DNA of 64,000 nucleotides from Bacteroidales bacterium. Its GTDB lineage: Bacteria; Bacteroidota; Bacteroidia; Bacteroidales; F082. Positions 50,846 through 59,195 of the stretch are shown piece after piece; position 1 is the first letter of the stretch; the number at the start of each line of letters is the position of its first letter. The stretch is taken from assembly GCA_017651645.1 (NCBI GenBank), contig JAGCCO010000042.1:62001-126000 (forward strand), in the 5' to 3' direction. The notes under the pieces were generated by a model. The model was not told where the DNA came from, did not search any database, and worked only from the letters and a program-made list of their open reading frames with translations. Made by a program: the position numbers and the translations under genes.

Positions 50846-52144
50846 CTAATCCCGCTTAAAGATATCCCGTGTATAAACCTTCTCCTTGACGTCATCCAGA
50901 CAACTGTCATAACGGTTGGCAATGATCGCCTGCGACTGTTCCTTGAACTTCTTCAGGTCGTTGACGACAAGTGAGCCGAAGAAAGTCGTGCCGTCCTCAA
51001 GCGTGGGTTCGTAGATAATAACCTCAGCGCCCTTAGCCTTGATGCGCTTCATCACGCCTTGGATGCTGCTCTGGCGGAAGTTGTCGGAGTTCGACTTCAT
51101 GGTCAGCCTGTACACACCGATGACGCAGTGTTTCTCTTGGGCGGCATTGTACTGCCCCTGGTTGTAGTAGTCGTAATACCCTGCTTTCTTCAATACTTGG
51201 TCGGCGATGAAGTCCTTTCGGGTGCGGTTGCTGTCGACGATGGCGCGGATGAGGTCTTCGGGTACGTCTTCGTAGTTTGCCAGCAATTGTTTCGTGTCCT
51301 TGGGCAAGCAGTAGCCGCCGTAACCGAACGAAGGGTTGTTGTAATGGTTACCAATACGCGGGTCAAGACAAATGCCATCGATGATGGCTTGGGTGTCTAA
51401 GCCTTTTACTTCAGCGTAGGTATCTAATTCATTAAAGTAACTCACACGCAACGCCAGATAGGTGTTGGCAAACAGCTTCACCGCTTCAGCTTCCTTCATT
51501 CCCATAAACAACACAGGGATATCCTCCTTAATAGCGCCTTCAACGAGGAGATGGGCGAAGATTTTGGCTTTTTCTTCTATATCGGGACGAGCCAGACGCT
51601 TGATGGCTTCGTTTTCTTTATCATACCCTGAAATGGGCTTGGGATAGCCCACAATGATACGACTGGGATAGAGGTTGTCGTACAAGGCCTTGCTCTCGCG
51701 CAGGAACTCGGGCGAGAACAGCAGGTTGAACTTCTTGACCCCCTTTGCAGCGTATTTCACATAAAGACTACGGGTATAGCCAACAGGGATGGTGCTCTTG
51801 ATGACCATCACCGCATCGGGGTTGACACTCAGCACCAGGTCGATGACCTCCTCCACATGCGAGGTGTCGAAGAAGTTTTTCTGCGGGTCATAGTTGGTAG
51901 GGGCGGCAATGACGACGAAATCGGCATCCTTATAAGCAGCAGCACCATCTAAAGTAGCAGTGAGGTCGAGGTCCTTCTCAGCCAAGTACTTTTCGACATA
52001 CTCGTCTTGTATGGGTGATTTCTTTTGGTTGATCAAGGCAACTTTTTCGGGCACCACGTCCACAGCGGTGACTTCATTGTGTTGGGCCAGCAATGTGGCG
52101 ATACTCATGCCCACATAGCCGGTGCCTGCTACTGAGATATTCAT
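50846..52144 (-). CDS. ugd: UDP-glucose 6-dehydrogenase
   Basis: This 432-aa NAD-dependent enzyme makes UDP-glucuronic acid from UDP-glucose. Motifs: [23 protein letters not shown] (Rossmann), [41 protein letters not shown], and catalytic-Cys [19 protein letters not shown] second Ugd (53627-54820) shares the domain order and the C-terminal [14 protein letters not shown]. This copy has two inserts (near [10 protein letters not shown] and [11 protein letters not shown]). It is the last gene of EPS locus 2, downstream of an AAA ATPase gene on the same strand. Confidence 0.9.
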   Translation of the reverse strand: MNISVAGTGYVGMSIATLLAQHNEVTAVDVVPEKVALINQKKSPIQDEYVEKYLAEKDLDLTATLDGAAAYKDADFVVIAAPTNYDPQKNFFDTSHVEEVIDLVLSVNPDAVMVIKSTIPVGYTRSLYVKYAAKGVKKFNLLFSPEFLRESKALYDNLYPSRIIVGYPKPISGYDKENEAIKRLARPDIEEKAKIFAHLLVEGAIKEDIPVLFMGMKEAEAVKLFANTYLALRVSYFNELDTYAEVKGLDTQAIIDGICLDPRIGNHYNNPSFGYGGYCLPKDTKQLLANYEDVPEDLIRAIVDSNRTRKDFIADQVLKKAGYYDYYNQGQYNAAQEKHCVIGVYRLTMKSNSDNFRQSSIQGVMKRIKAKGAEVIIYEPTLEDGTTFFGSLVVNDLKKFKEQSQAIIANRYDSCLDDVKEKVYTRDIFKRD

Positions 52145-52262
52145 ATAATTGATAGTTGATAGTTGACAATTGATAATTGATAATTGATAATTGAGAGTTT
52201 AGAGTCGGTGGATAGTTTAGAGTTGAGAAATGCGAAGCATTCGACGGAGTCAATTGAGAGTC
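52142..52262. repeat. Heptad repeat array before ugd
   Basis: GTTGATAGTTGACAATTGAT and TTTAGAG units up to the ATG of the first ugd gene. It lies between the AAA ATPase stop and the ugd start. Confidence 0.7.
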
Positions 52263-52287
52263 AATGGAGAGGGTAGCGTTGAGGGAA

Positions 52288-53412
52288 TTACTCTTTTCTC
52301 AGCCAAATCTCCAGAAATTTGTCGTAAACTTGGTAAACGCCTTTTTCTTGGGTGATTAAATCCTTGTCCAATAAAGCATTTACTGCCGATTTCACTGCGC
52401 TCGGCGAAACCAGCCCGTTTTGCTTGGCAAACTTTCCTGAAGTGATCTGCCTCACCTTTCCTTCATCGGCAATGGCTTTCAACACAAGGCTTTGCTTCTC
52501 GGGCAATTGATACATCAAATCTTCGTATGTGGGACGCGTGAAGTCGACAATATAATCAATCGCGGGCTGCAATTCTTCGACCCCACAGTGCTCGCCCTCA
52601 CCCGTGCGCATGAAAAGGACATTCATCACTTTCTGAAGATAAAACGTCACACCTTCAAATCGGGCATACACTTTTTCGACCACATCCTTGTCAATCGTTT
52701 TCCCGGCTTTTTCAAAATGTGTCCTGCAGAACTCCCAATACTTTTCCATTTCAATCAGATCCAGATTCATCACCGTGACGCTTTGGTAGAAGGGGCGGTT
52801 GGGCGAGACGAACATGCTACCCATCAAATGGCGCTGAGAGCCCATGAAAACGAAATGGGCGTTGCTACAATACTGGACATAGGTGCGCAATGCCGCCTCA
52901 ACGTTGGTGTCGCTGTATTTCAGTATCTGCTGGAACTCGTCGATGGCCACCAAACATGGCTTGTCGGCTTGTTGCAGATAATGGAAAATCTCATCCAAAG
53001 TGTTGTTGGGGTTGACGATGTCACCCACCGATACATTCCACGAAGGCTGTCCCATGGCATCGTAAGTGATTCCCGTCTTGAGTGAACGGACCATGTTGAG
53101 AAACAGCTCCCAATGTCTTTTCCCTTTGGGCTTTAAGGTTTCAAGTAGGGTCCGTCCCATCTTGTTGACCATCTCCGACAAGGATTTGGTGGAATAAATG
53201 TCGATGATGAAGGTGTAGTAGCGTTCCTTTATTTCCTCTTGGGCGAAACAATGCCGGACCAAGTCGGTCTTTCCATAACGGCGCGGTGAAATCAACGCGA
53301 GATTGTTGCCGTTGCGAAGCCAATCGATGATGTCTTTTGTCTCTTGAACACGGTCGCAGAAGTATGCTGCACCCGCATAGCCGCTTGTAACGAATGGATT
53401 AATCAAGGTCAT
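52288..53412 (-). CDS. AAA_16-type ATP-binding protein with winged-helix end
   Basis: This 374-aa protein has Walker A LALISPRRYGKTDLVRH (about 38-54), Walker B PCLVAIDEFQQIL and a sensor HFVFMGSQRHLM. The C-terminal part (AKQNGLVSPSAVKSAVNALLDKDLITQEKGVYQVYDKFLEIWL) is a winged-helix domain. Such STAND-like NTPases are common in Bacteroidales; targets are unknown. It has a promoter 18 bp upstream (CAAAGATA, 53430-53437) and lies between the two ugd genes. Confidence 0.8.
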   Translation of the reverse strand: MTLINPFVTSGYAGAAYFCDRVQETKDIIDWLRNGNNLALISPRRYGKTDLVRHCFAQEEIKERYYTFIIDIYSTKSLSEMVNKMGRTLLETLKPKGKRHWELFLNMVRSLKTGITYDAMGQPSWNVSVGDIVNPNNTLDEIFHYLQQADKPCLVAIDEFQQILKYSDTNVEAALRTYVQYCSNAHFVFMGSQRHLMGSMFVSPNRPFYQSVTVMNLDLIEMEKYWEFCRTHFEKAGKTIDKDVVEKVYARFEGVTFYLQKVMNVLFMRTGEGEHCGVEELQPAIDYIVDFTRPTYEDLMYQLPEKQSLVLKAIADEGKVRQITSGKFAKQNGLVSPSAVKSAVNALLDKDLITQEKGVYQVYDKFLEIWLRKE

Positions 53413-53429
53413 TTCTGATTATTTTGCCG

Positions 53430-53437
53430 CAAAGATA
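53430..53437 (-). promoter_or_regulatory. Promoter -7 element of the AAA_16 gene
   Basis: CAAAGATA on the plus strand, in the context TTGCCGCAAAGATACGG. The leader would be about 10 nt. Confidence 0.6.
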
Positions 53438-53463
53438 CGGATTTTGTCATAAAATGATAATCA

Positions 53464-53632
53464 TAAAATGATAAAATGGTTAGTTGAGAGTTGAGAGTTT
53501 AGAGTTTAGAGTCAGTTTTAAAGTTGAGAGTGGATAGTGGAGAGTATGGCTGTCCACCACAACCATCGTAATTACTTAAAACTCTAAACTCTAAACTTTC
53601 CACTACTCTAAACTCTAAACTAAACACTAATC
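53464..53632. repeat. Heptad inverted-repeat region between AAA_16 and ugd 2
   Basis: Left arm TTGAGAG/TTTAGAG units, right arm TCTAAAC units, with GTATGGCTGTCCACCACAAC in the loop. It overlaps the ugd stop region. Confidence 0.75.
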
Positions 53633-54820
53633 CCTCTTAAAAATGTCACGCGTATACACCTTTTCCTTCACGTCGTCAAAGCAACTGTCATAACGGTTGG
53701 CGATGATGACGTCGCTCTGGGCTTTGAACTTGGCAAGGTCGTTGACCACCTTATTGGCGACAAACTCACTGCCATCCTCCAGCGTCGGCTCATAGATGAT
53801 GACCGTCACGCCGTTGGCCCTCAAGTGCTTGATGACATCCTGGATGGCCGAGGCGCGGAAGTTGTCGCTGTTGCTTTTCATGGTCAGGCGATAGACGCCC
53901 ACGGTCTTGGGATGGCGTTTGAGGATGGTGTCGGCGATGAACTCCTTACGGACGGCGTTGCTCTTCACCACCGCCTCGATCATGGTCTGAGGCACGTCTT
54001 TATAGTTCGCGAGGAGCTGCTTGGTGTCCTTGGGCAGGCAATAGCCGCCATAACCGAAACTCGGGTTATTATAGTGGCTGCCGATGCGCGGATCCATACA
54101 CACACCGTCGATGATTTGTTGGACATTCAGTCCCTTGACCTGTGCGTAGGTATCCAGCTCGTTGAAATAGCTCACACGCACCGCCAGGTAAGTGTTGGCG
54201 AACAACTTGACCGCCTCTGCCTCGGTCGGATGGGCAATCAAGGTCTTGATGTCCTTGTCTTCGGCACCTTCTTTCAACAGCTCCGCAAACATCTCCGCCT
54301 CCTTCTGCTGGTCCTCATAGGCACCCACCACGATACGGCTCGGATGCAGGTTGTCGTAGAGCGCTTTGCTCTCACGCAAGAATTCAGGGGAGAAGATGAT
54401 GTTGTTCACGCCGTATTTTTGGCGCACCGAATCCGTATAGCCCACGGGGATGGTCGATTTGATGACCATCAACACGTTAGGATTCACACGCAGGACGTTC
54501 TCGATGGCGTCCTCGACGGCGGAAGTGTCGAAAAAGTGATGCTCGTCATCGTAGTTGGTAGGCGTGGCTATCACCACCAGCTCGGCCGAGCGGTAGGCGG
54601 CATCCTTGTCTGTGGTGGTATGAAGGTTGAGCTTGCGCTTGCCTTCTTTTACTTCTTTAAAGAACCTTTCAATCTCATCATCCTGGATAGGGCTGATGAA
54701 GTCATTCAGTTTGTCTGCTTTTTTCGGGGTTGTGGTGATCGCTGTCACCTCATGATGCTGTGCGAACAGCACTGCCAGGGATAATCCGACGTATCCCACG
54801 CCTGCTACGGTTATTTTCAT
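53627..54820 (-). CDS. UDP-glucose 6-dehydrogenase, paralogue
   Basis: This 397-aa enzyme has [62 protein letters not shown] and [18 protein letters not shown]. The sequence is clearly paralogous to the 432-aa enzyme and lacks its two inserts. The product UDP-glucuronic acid would feed EPS locus 2. Two ugd genes 1.5 kb apart may reflect duplication or separate acquisition, since their DNA differs at many positions. Its base composition is more G/C-rich than the surrounding accessory genes. Confidence 0.9.
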   Translation of the reverse strand: MKITVAGVGYVGLSLAVLFAQHHEVTAITTTPKKADKLNDFISPIQDDEIERFFKEVKEGKRKLNLHTTTDKDAAYRSAELVVIATPTNYDDEHHFFDTSAVEDAIENVLRVNPNVLMVIKSTIPVGYTDSVRQKYGVNNIIFSPEFLRESKALYDNLHPSRIVVGAYEDQQKEAEMFAELLKEGAEDKDIKTLIAHPTEAEAVKLFANTYLAVRVSYFNELDTYAQVKGLNVQQIIDGVCMDPRIGSHYNNPSFGYGGYCLPKDTKQLLANYKDVPQTMIEAVVKSNAVRKEFIADTILKRHPKTVGVYRLTMKSNSDNFRASAIQDVIKHLRANGVTVIIYEPTLEDGSEFVANKVVNDLAKFKAQSDVIIANRYDSCFDDVKEKVYTRDIFKRD

Positions 54821-54822
54821 TG

Positions 54823-54858
54823 AATTGAGAATTGAAAATTGAAAATTGATAATTAGGG
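54823..54858. repeat. Heptad repeat, left arm beside four-helix gene 3
   Basis: AATTGAGAATTGAAAATTGA and AATTGATAATTA units, facing the right arm at 55208-55305. Confidence 0.7.
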
Positions 54859-54859
54859 A

Positions 54860-55207
54860 TTATTCGCCTTTGAGGGTTTTAATGATAGAGGTTAAGATTT
54901 TGATGATTTCGGTGCAGTCGGTTTCAAGTGAATCGAACAATTCATCATCTATATAATCGGTGGCATGAAGAAGGTCGAGCCAATAATCGGTCTCATCTGC
55001 TTCTTTTAATGCTATGCATAGTTTGCTGAGAAAGTCGTTTTTAGACTGTGCGTTTTTGCTTTCACGTGTATTTGCACCTATGCTAGTACCACAGCGTAGC
55101 AACTGCTTTGACATAACATATTCGTGCTGTTCTTCGACCAAAAACTTATAGCAATTGATAATCTTTATTGCAAAATCTCTACTCTTTTCTTGTATAATAT
55201 TCGCCAT
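54860..55207 (-). CDS. Four-helix-bundle protein (S23/IVP family), copy 3
   Basis: This protein of about 115 aa is nearly identical to the copy at 48699-49055 (MANIIQEKSRDFAIKIINCY, LLRCGTSIGANTRESKNAQS). The ATG at 55207 is chosen to match that copy. It too lies between inverted heptad arms, and its start follows GAATTGAGTATT. It is placed between ugd and pnuC without a clear operon link. Confidence 0.85.
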   Translation of the reverse strand: MANIIQEKSRDFAIKIINCYKFLVEEQHEYVMSKQLLRCGTSIGANTRESKNAQSKNDFLSKLCIALKEADETDYWLDLLHATDYIDDELFDSLETDCTEIIKILTSIIKTLKGE

Positions 55208-55305
55208 AATACTCAATTCTTAATTAACTTCGTTGAATCTTCGATTTCTCAATTGTCAATTGTCAATTGTCAATTATCAATTATCAATTATCAATTATCA
55301 ATTTC
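55208..55305. repeat. Heptad repeat, right arm beside four-helix gene 3
   Basis: TCAATTG/TCAATTA units (at least seven in 55245-55305), overlapping the last codons of pnuC: the pnuC stop is formed within the array. Confidence 0.75.
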
Positions 55306-55869
55306 CATCATTTTCCGCCACTTAAAATACCCAAACACTGCAATCACCACATACAGCGCATAGAGCGATGCCTTGAAGGGTATGTCCTTGTAGAAATACA
55401 GCGCGCTGGTGACGATGTCGACGACGATCCAGACGAACCACTGCTCGAGGTACTTGCGTGCCAGAGCCCAGATACCCACGATGCTGAGGGCGGTGGTGAA
55501 GGCGTCGGCCACAGGGACGTTGCTGTTGGTGAAGCGGCTCAGGACGAAGTAGATGAAAGCCCAGATGAGCAGTCCCGCGCCGAGCCAGACGAAGGCCATC
55601 TTTCGGGGCATGTGGCGGATGGGGAGGGCGGCGGCTTTCTGTTTGTGGCGCATCCAGGCGACGAAGCCGTAGACGGTCATGGCCAGGTAGTAGAACTCCA
55701 TGCCGCAGTCGGCGTAGAGGCCTTTCTGATAGTATAACACGATGCCCAGACTCTGCATCACGAAGCCAACGACCCACATCCAGACGCTCGCCTTGTATTC
55801 CAGGAGGATGTAAGCCAGACCTAAGGCTGTGGTGGTGATGTCGAGCCAATGGGAGGCTAGGAATTCCAT
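55291..55869 (-). CDS. pnuC: PnuC-type nicotinamide riboside transporter
   Basis: This 192-aa membrane protein has about seven hydrophobic segments. Typical PnuC blocks are TALGLAYILLEYKASVWMWVVGFV (near 15-38), GLYADCGMEFYYLAMTVYGFVAWM and VDIVTSALYFYKDIPFKASLYALYVVIAVFGYFKW. PnuC takes up nicotinamide riboside, an NAD precursor. Its position inside an EPS operon, overlapping wecA by 13 bp, is unusual. The C-terminus extends into a heptad array, so its last residues (MMEIDN) may have been altered by that insertion. Confidence 0.85.
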   Translation of the reverse strand: MEFLASHWLDITTTALGLAYILLEYKASVWMWVVGFVMQSLGIVLYYQKGLYADCGMEFYYLAMTVYGFVAWMRHKQKAAALPIRHMPRKMAFVWLGAGLLIWAFIYFVLSRFTNSNVPVADAFTTALSIVGIWALARKYLEQWFVWIVVDIVTSALYFYKDIPFKASLYALYVVIAVFGYFKWRKMMEIDN

Positions 55870-57023
55870 GTTTTCTTCAGTTTTTTCCGTTCCTCATCCG
55901 TCAAGGCATCGTATTCATCCATGGTGAGACCATACATCGCCTTCACCCTTTGGGCGATACGTTTGCGGCGACCCAGCATCCAATACAAGCCGAAACAGAC
56001 GCCGATGCTGGCGACGATGACGCCATAGAGCTGCCATTGCTCCGACAGATGCGACTTATATAACACCCACCAAACGCCAATGATCATCATATTGAGGATG
56101 ATCTCCATCAAGGAAGTCTCCAGATGATGGAACCCGTAGTCGATAAAGGCATGGTGCAGGTGGGTCTTGTCGGGGATGAAAGGCGACTCACCACGGCTGA
56201 TGCGACCCAACATCACCCTGACCGTGTCGAATACAGGGATGGCCAACACGGCCAATGCGTAAGCAATCAGGCAGAAATTGGTCTGTTCTGTTTGTATCGC
56301 GCAAGGCGAGCCTTTGGTCAGCATGGCCATCACCAAATCGCAAAGGGCAATGCCCAACATCATGGTACCGGCATCGCCAATATACATCTTCGACCGGTTG
56401 CCGAACACATTCATGATGAAAAACGGGATCAGGCCGCCTACAATGGATACCGCCAAGGCCACTCGGACAAAGTCGTGCGCATAAAAGAACAACACGCCGT
56501 AGAAGCCAAAGGCCATGATGCAAATGCCCGAGGAAAGGCCGTCGATGCCGTCAATCATATTGATGGCGTTGATGATACCCACACAGGCAAAGATGGTCAG
56601 AGGCCAGGCGATCCAAGGCGAAATCTCATGCACGCCCCAGAGACCATGGAAGTCGTTGATGGGATAATGGTTGCCGATGGCCAAAGCAGCAACGATAAGA
56701 ATCTCCAAGATAAGACGAGTGTTAGGAGAGAGCTTTTTTATATCATCCCACGCACCGATGATGAGCATCATCAGCATAGCGATTTGTATGGGGATAATAG
56801 ACAAACAATCGTGCTTAAACCAATAACACAACGAGCCTGCCATGGCACCTAAAAAAACGACAAATCCACCCATGACCGGTACGGGCTTCCTTTGAAGCTT
56901 TCTCGCTTCCGGGTTGTCGTAAAAACCGTTCTTCCTGGCAAAATAAAGCGTAGGCCGATGTGCTATAGAGGAGACAACAAAAGAAATGACAAAAACCAGA
57001 ATGATAAAATAGATGTCAAACAT
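55857..57023 (-). CDS. wecA: WecA/TagO-type UDP-GlcNAc:undecaprenyl-phosphate transferase
   Basis: This 388-aa polytopic enzyme has 10-11 membrane segments. Motifs include MGGFVVFLGAMAGSLCY, IGAWDDIKKLSPNTRLILE, INAINMIDGIDGLSSG and GNRSKMYIGDAGTMMLGIAL, and HLHHAFIDYG near the C-terminus. This is the MraY/WecA family; the HLHH loop fits GlcNAc-1-phosphate transferases. It would start EPS 2 units, whereas EPS 1 uses a PglC-type enzyme. It lies 22 bp downstream of the Alg13-like gene. Confidence 0.9.
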   Translation of the reverse strand: MFDIYFIILVFVISFVVSSIAHRPTLYFARKNGFYDNPEARKLQRKPVPVMGGFVVFLGAMAGSLCYWFKHDCLSIIPIQIAMLMMLIIGAWDDIKKLSPNTRLILEILIVAALAIGNHYPINDFHGLWGVHEISPWIAWPLTIFACVGIINAINMIDGIDGLSSGICIMAFGFYGVLFFYAHDFVRVALAVSIVGGLIPFFIMNVFGNRSKMYIGDAGTMMLGIALCDLVMAMLTKGSPCAIQTEQTNFCLIAYALAVLAIPVFDTVRVMLGRISRGESPFIPDKTHLHHAFIDYGFHHLETSLMEIILNMMIIGVWWVLYKSHLSEQWQLYGVIVASIGVCFGLYWMLGRRKRIAQRVKAMYGLTMDEYDALTDEERKKLKKTWNS

Positions 57024-57045
57024 ACGAATTATATTATATCAAACA

Positions 57046-57531
57046 CTATGCATTATCGCCAATCCATAGATTGAGCGTTTTTCTTACTTCCTCGATTATA
57101 CGACAAGAAAAATCATTTATTCGCGGCTCAAATCCATCCAGTTTTTTCCATGCTTCGATCAAAGAATAGGTCCCATCAATAATATATCCTTCTTCCGAAA
57201 GTTTTTTTACAAGCTCGGTTTGATGATCGTCCACCATTTCATGATATTTTTTCAAACGCGCCACCGCAATGAGCTTTTTATGTTTTTTAATGGCATTGAA
57301 CAAAGCCCCGCTTCCTGCATGTGAAATCACAACGGAAGCATCGTTGATGTATTGTTTAAAAACCTCTTCCGAGACAAACGGAATCATTTTGAAATTCTCG
57401 GATTGGTATTGGGAGTTCCCGATTTGGACAATAATCTCTTCCTTGATTTGAAAATGCTCCACCATTTCATCAAGCATCTTCAAACAACGGTTGAAACCAG
57501 TGGCTTGGGTTCCTAAAGCTACAAATATCAT
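57046..57531 (-). CDS. Alg13-like glycosyltransferase subunit (PssE/EpsF-type)
   Basis: This 161-aa protein matches the C-terminal GT28 half: IFVALGTQATGFNRCLKMLDEM, VVISHAGSGALFNAIKKHKKLIAVARLKKYHEMVDDHQTELVKKLSEEG. With the Alg14-like partner upstream (11 bp gap) it forms a two-subunit, membrane-bound glycosyltransferase that adds the second sugar to a lipid-linked GlcNAc. The catalytic donor-binding residues (HAGSGA, HxxxVDDHQ) are present. Confidence 0.88.
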   Translation of the reverse strand: MIFVALGTQATGFNRCLKMLDEMVEHFQIKEEIIVQIGNSQYQSENFKMIPFVSEEVFKQYINDASVVISHAGSGALFNAIKKHKKLIAVARLKKYHEMVDDHQTELVKKLSEEGYIIDGTYSLIEAWKKLDGFEPRINDFSCRIIEEVRKTLNLWIGDNA

Positions 57532-57542
57532 GTACTGCTATT

Positions 57543-58064
57543 TTAGACTAAAGTTCCGTAATACTCGGCATTCTTATACATGTTCAACATCTCTTTCCAT
57601 TGAACAATCACCTTGTCGCTGATGCCACTTATTAGTTTTCCGGTCAAAGATTTTGTATAAACACGGGCTCTTGTTTCTATAAAAACAAGTTTTGTCCCCA
57701 TCAGTTTCCCCATATAAAACAGAGGCACCGCTATATTGCTACCTGTGGAAACCAAGACCTTGGGCCTAACATCCCTTATCACCCTTCTACATTCGCCGAA
57801 CAATTTCAAATAGCCAAGGAAAAAAGTGATTCTACTGTCATTATGCTTACTCCCCGCATGACTCTTTCTTGCATCGGCAAATCCGCCCACAAACTCTATT
57901 CGCCTCACATCCTTTAATTCGGGCATCTCCTTGCTTGCCCTATAATTGTCGGTAACCAAAACGGAGTCATATTCTCCAAACAAGTCATGAAGTGCCATCA
58001 TCTGGGAAAAATGCCCACCTTCCGAACAGGCAAACATAACCGTGTTATTCAATTTCTTTTTCAT
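57543..58064 (-). CDS. Alg14-like glycosyltransferase subunit (PssD/EpsE-type)
   Basis: This 173-aa protein has MFACSEGGHFSQMMALHDLF, VLVTDNYRA, VLVSTGSNIAVPLFYMGKLMG and FIETRARVYTKSLTGKL. This is the Alg14/PssD family, which anchors and activates the Alg13-type catalytic subunit encoded next. No transmembrane helix is obvious except a weak N-terminal segment. Order Alg14 then Alg13 is the usual one. Confidence 0.88.
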   Translation of the reverse strand: MKKKLNNTVMFACSEGGHFSQMMALHDLFGEYDSVLVTDNYRASKEMPELKDVRRIEFVGGFADARKSHAGSKHNDSRITFFLGYLKLFGECRRVIRDVRPKVLVSTGSNIAVPLFYMGKLMGTKLVFIETRARVYTKSLTGKLISGISDKVIVQWKEMLNMYKNAEYYGTLV

Positions 58065-58084
58065 TGAAACAATCGAAAAACGAC

Positions 58085-59140
58085 CTAATTATTCAACAAT
58101 CCTTTGTATAAGTTTTCCAGTTGCACACTAACAAATTCAGGGAGATAGTATTTAGAAGATTCCATAATAGCATTTTTCGCTTTGAGAATACTTCTATCGG
58201 CGTCGAGTACTTTCAAAATATGATATAGACTTTCCTTATCTTGAGGACTGAACAGCATGCCGTTTGTTTCGTTAACAATCTCAGGTATCCCTCCCACATT
58301 TGTCGCCACAACAAAGTCACCATACGATTGGGCCTCAAGAATTGAAATCGGTACCCCTTCGGTATAAGAAGGAAGAATAAACACTTCGCATAGATTGAGC
58401 AATTCGACTTTTTTGTCGCCGCTCACCCAACCTTCGAATTTCACAATGTCTTCGATGCCATTATCTTTTATCATTCGCACGAGTGTATCCACTTCCTTAT
58501 TGCCACCTACATGAAGCACCAGTTTCCCTCGGAATTCTTCTTTGTGTCCAATAATGATATCCAAAAGGTCATAGATTCCTTTGGTTTTGGTGATTACACC
58601 AAGATACAGATAGTGGATAGCTTCATCTTCTTTTTTAACATCGCGGAATTCCGGATATTCTATAATATTGTTAATGACAGTCACATTTTTCCACCCTTTG
58701 TTTTCATAGAATTCCTTGAAACCTTGTGTAAGTACCACGATAGAGGCGCACTTGGCAAACACTTTATCAACCTGATGCTTATTACGTTCATAATACTCAT
58801 TGAAACGACCGCTATGTATATGCAAGATCACTTTCTTTCCCATAGCGTATGCCAAATACACAAACGCGATATTACGCTTAAACCCATTGTCGGCGGCCGT
58901 ATGAATATGTACAATTCTGATTTTCCGATTAATGAGTAATATGAAAAACATTTGGATAAAACCCCATAGTGTAACCAGCATCTTATAGAAGAAACCACCT
59001 CGTTTGAAGTTCACTACATGGTTAAAAACAGGATAGACATGTTGTCTATAACTATAAAGCACCTGGGCAATACCACCGTCTGGCTTGTCGCTACGATTGC
59101 CTACGGTCAGAACCGATTCGCTTATTTCTTTTGATAACAC
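58085..59140 (-). CDS. Family 4 glycosyltransferase (GTG start)
   Basis: This 351-aa protein has the N-terminal ESVLTVGNRSDKPDGGIAQVLYSY and the C-terminal GT-B donor motif PSYTEGVPISILEAQSYGDFVVATNVGGIPEIV (E-x7-E). A hydrophobic stretch VTLWGFIQMFFILLI (about 52-66) may contact the membrane. GTG 59140 is the likely start; no ATG is in a better position. It adds one sugar of the EPS 2 repeat unit. Confidence 0.85.
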   Translation of the reverse strand: MLSKEISESVLTVGNRSDKPDGGIAQVLYSYRQHVYPVFNHVVNFKRGGFFYKMLVTLWGFIQMFFILLINRKIRIVHIHTAADNGFKRNIAFVYLAYAMGKKVILHIHSGRFNEYYERNKHQVDKVFAKCASIVVLTQGFKEFYENKGWKNVTVINNIIEYPEFRDVKKEDEAIHYLYLGVITKTKGIYDLLDIIIGHKEEFRGKLVLHVGGNKEVDTLVRMIKDNGIEDIVKFEGWVSGDKKVELLNLCEVFILPSYTEGVPISILEAQSYGDFVVATNVGGIPEIVNETNGMLFSPQDKESLYHILKVLDADRSILKAKNAIMESSKYYLPEFVSVQLENLYKGLLNN

Positions 59141-59195
59141 AATCTTACCCCTTCCCGATTATTCAACAAAGTAAAAGTATATGAAACGGTGTTTT

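Noticed and set aside
53825..54784. Long plus-strand open frame of 319 codons opposite the second ugd gene
   Set aside because: It is antisense to a clear UDP-glucose dehydrogenase and has His/Val/Asp-rich composition without motifs; a mirror frame.
56124..56852. Plus-strand open frame of 242 codons opposite wecA
   Set aside because: Antisense to the well-supported WecA gene; no recognisable domain and odd His/Gln-rich composition.
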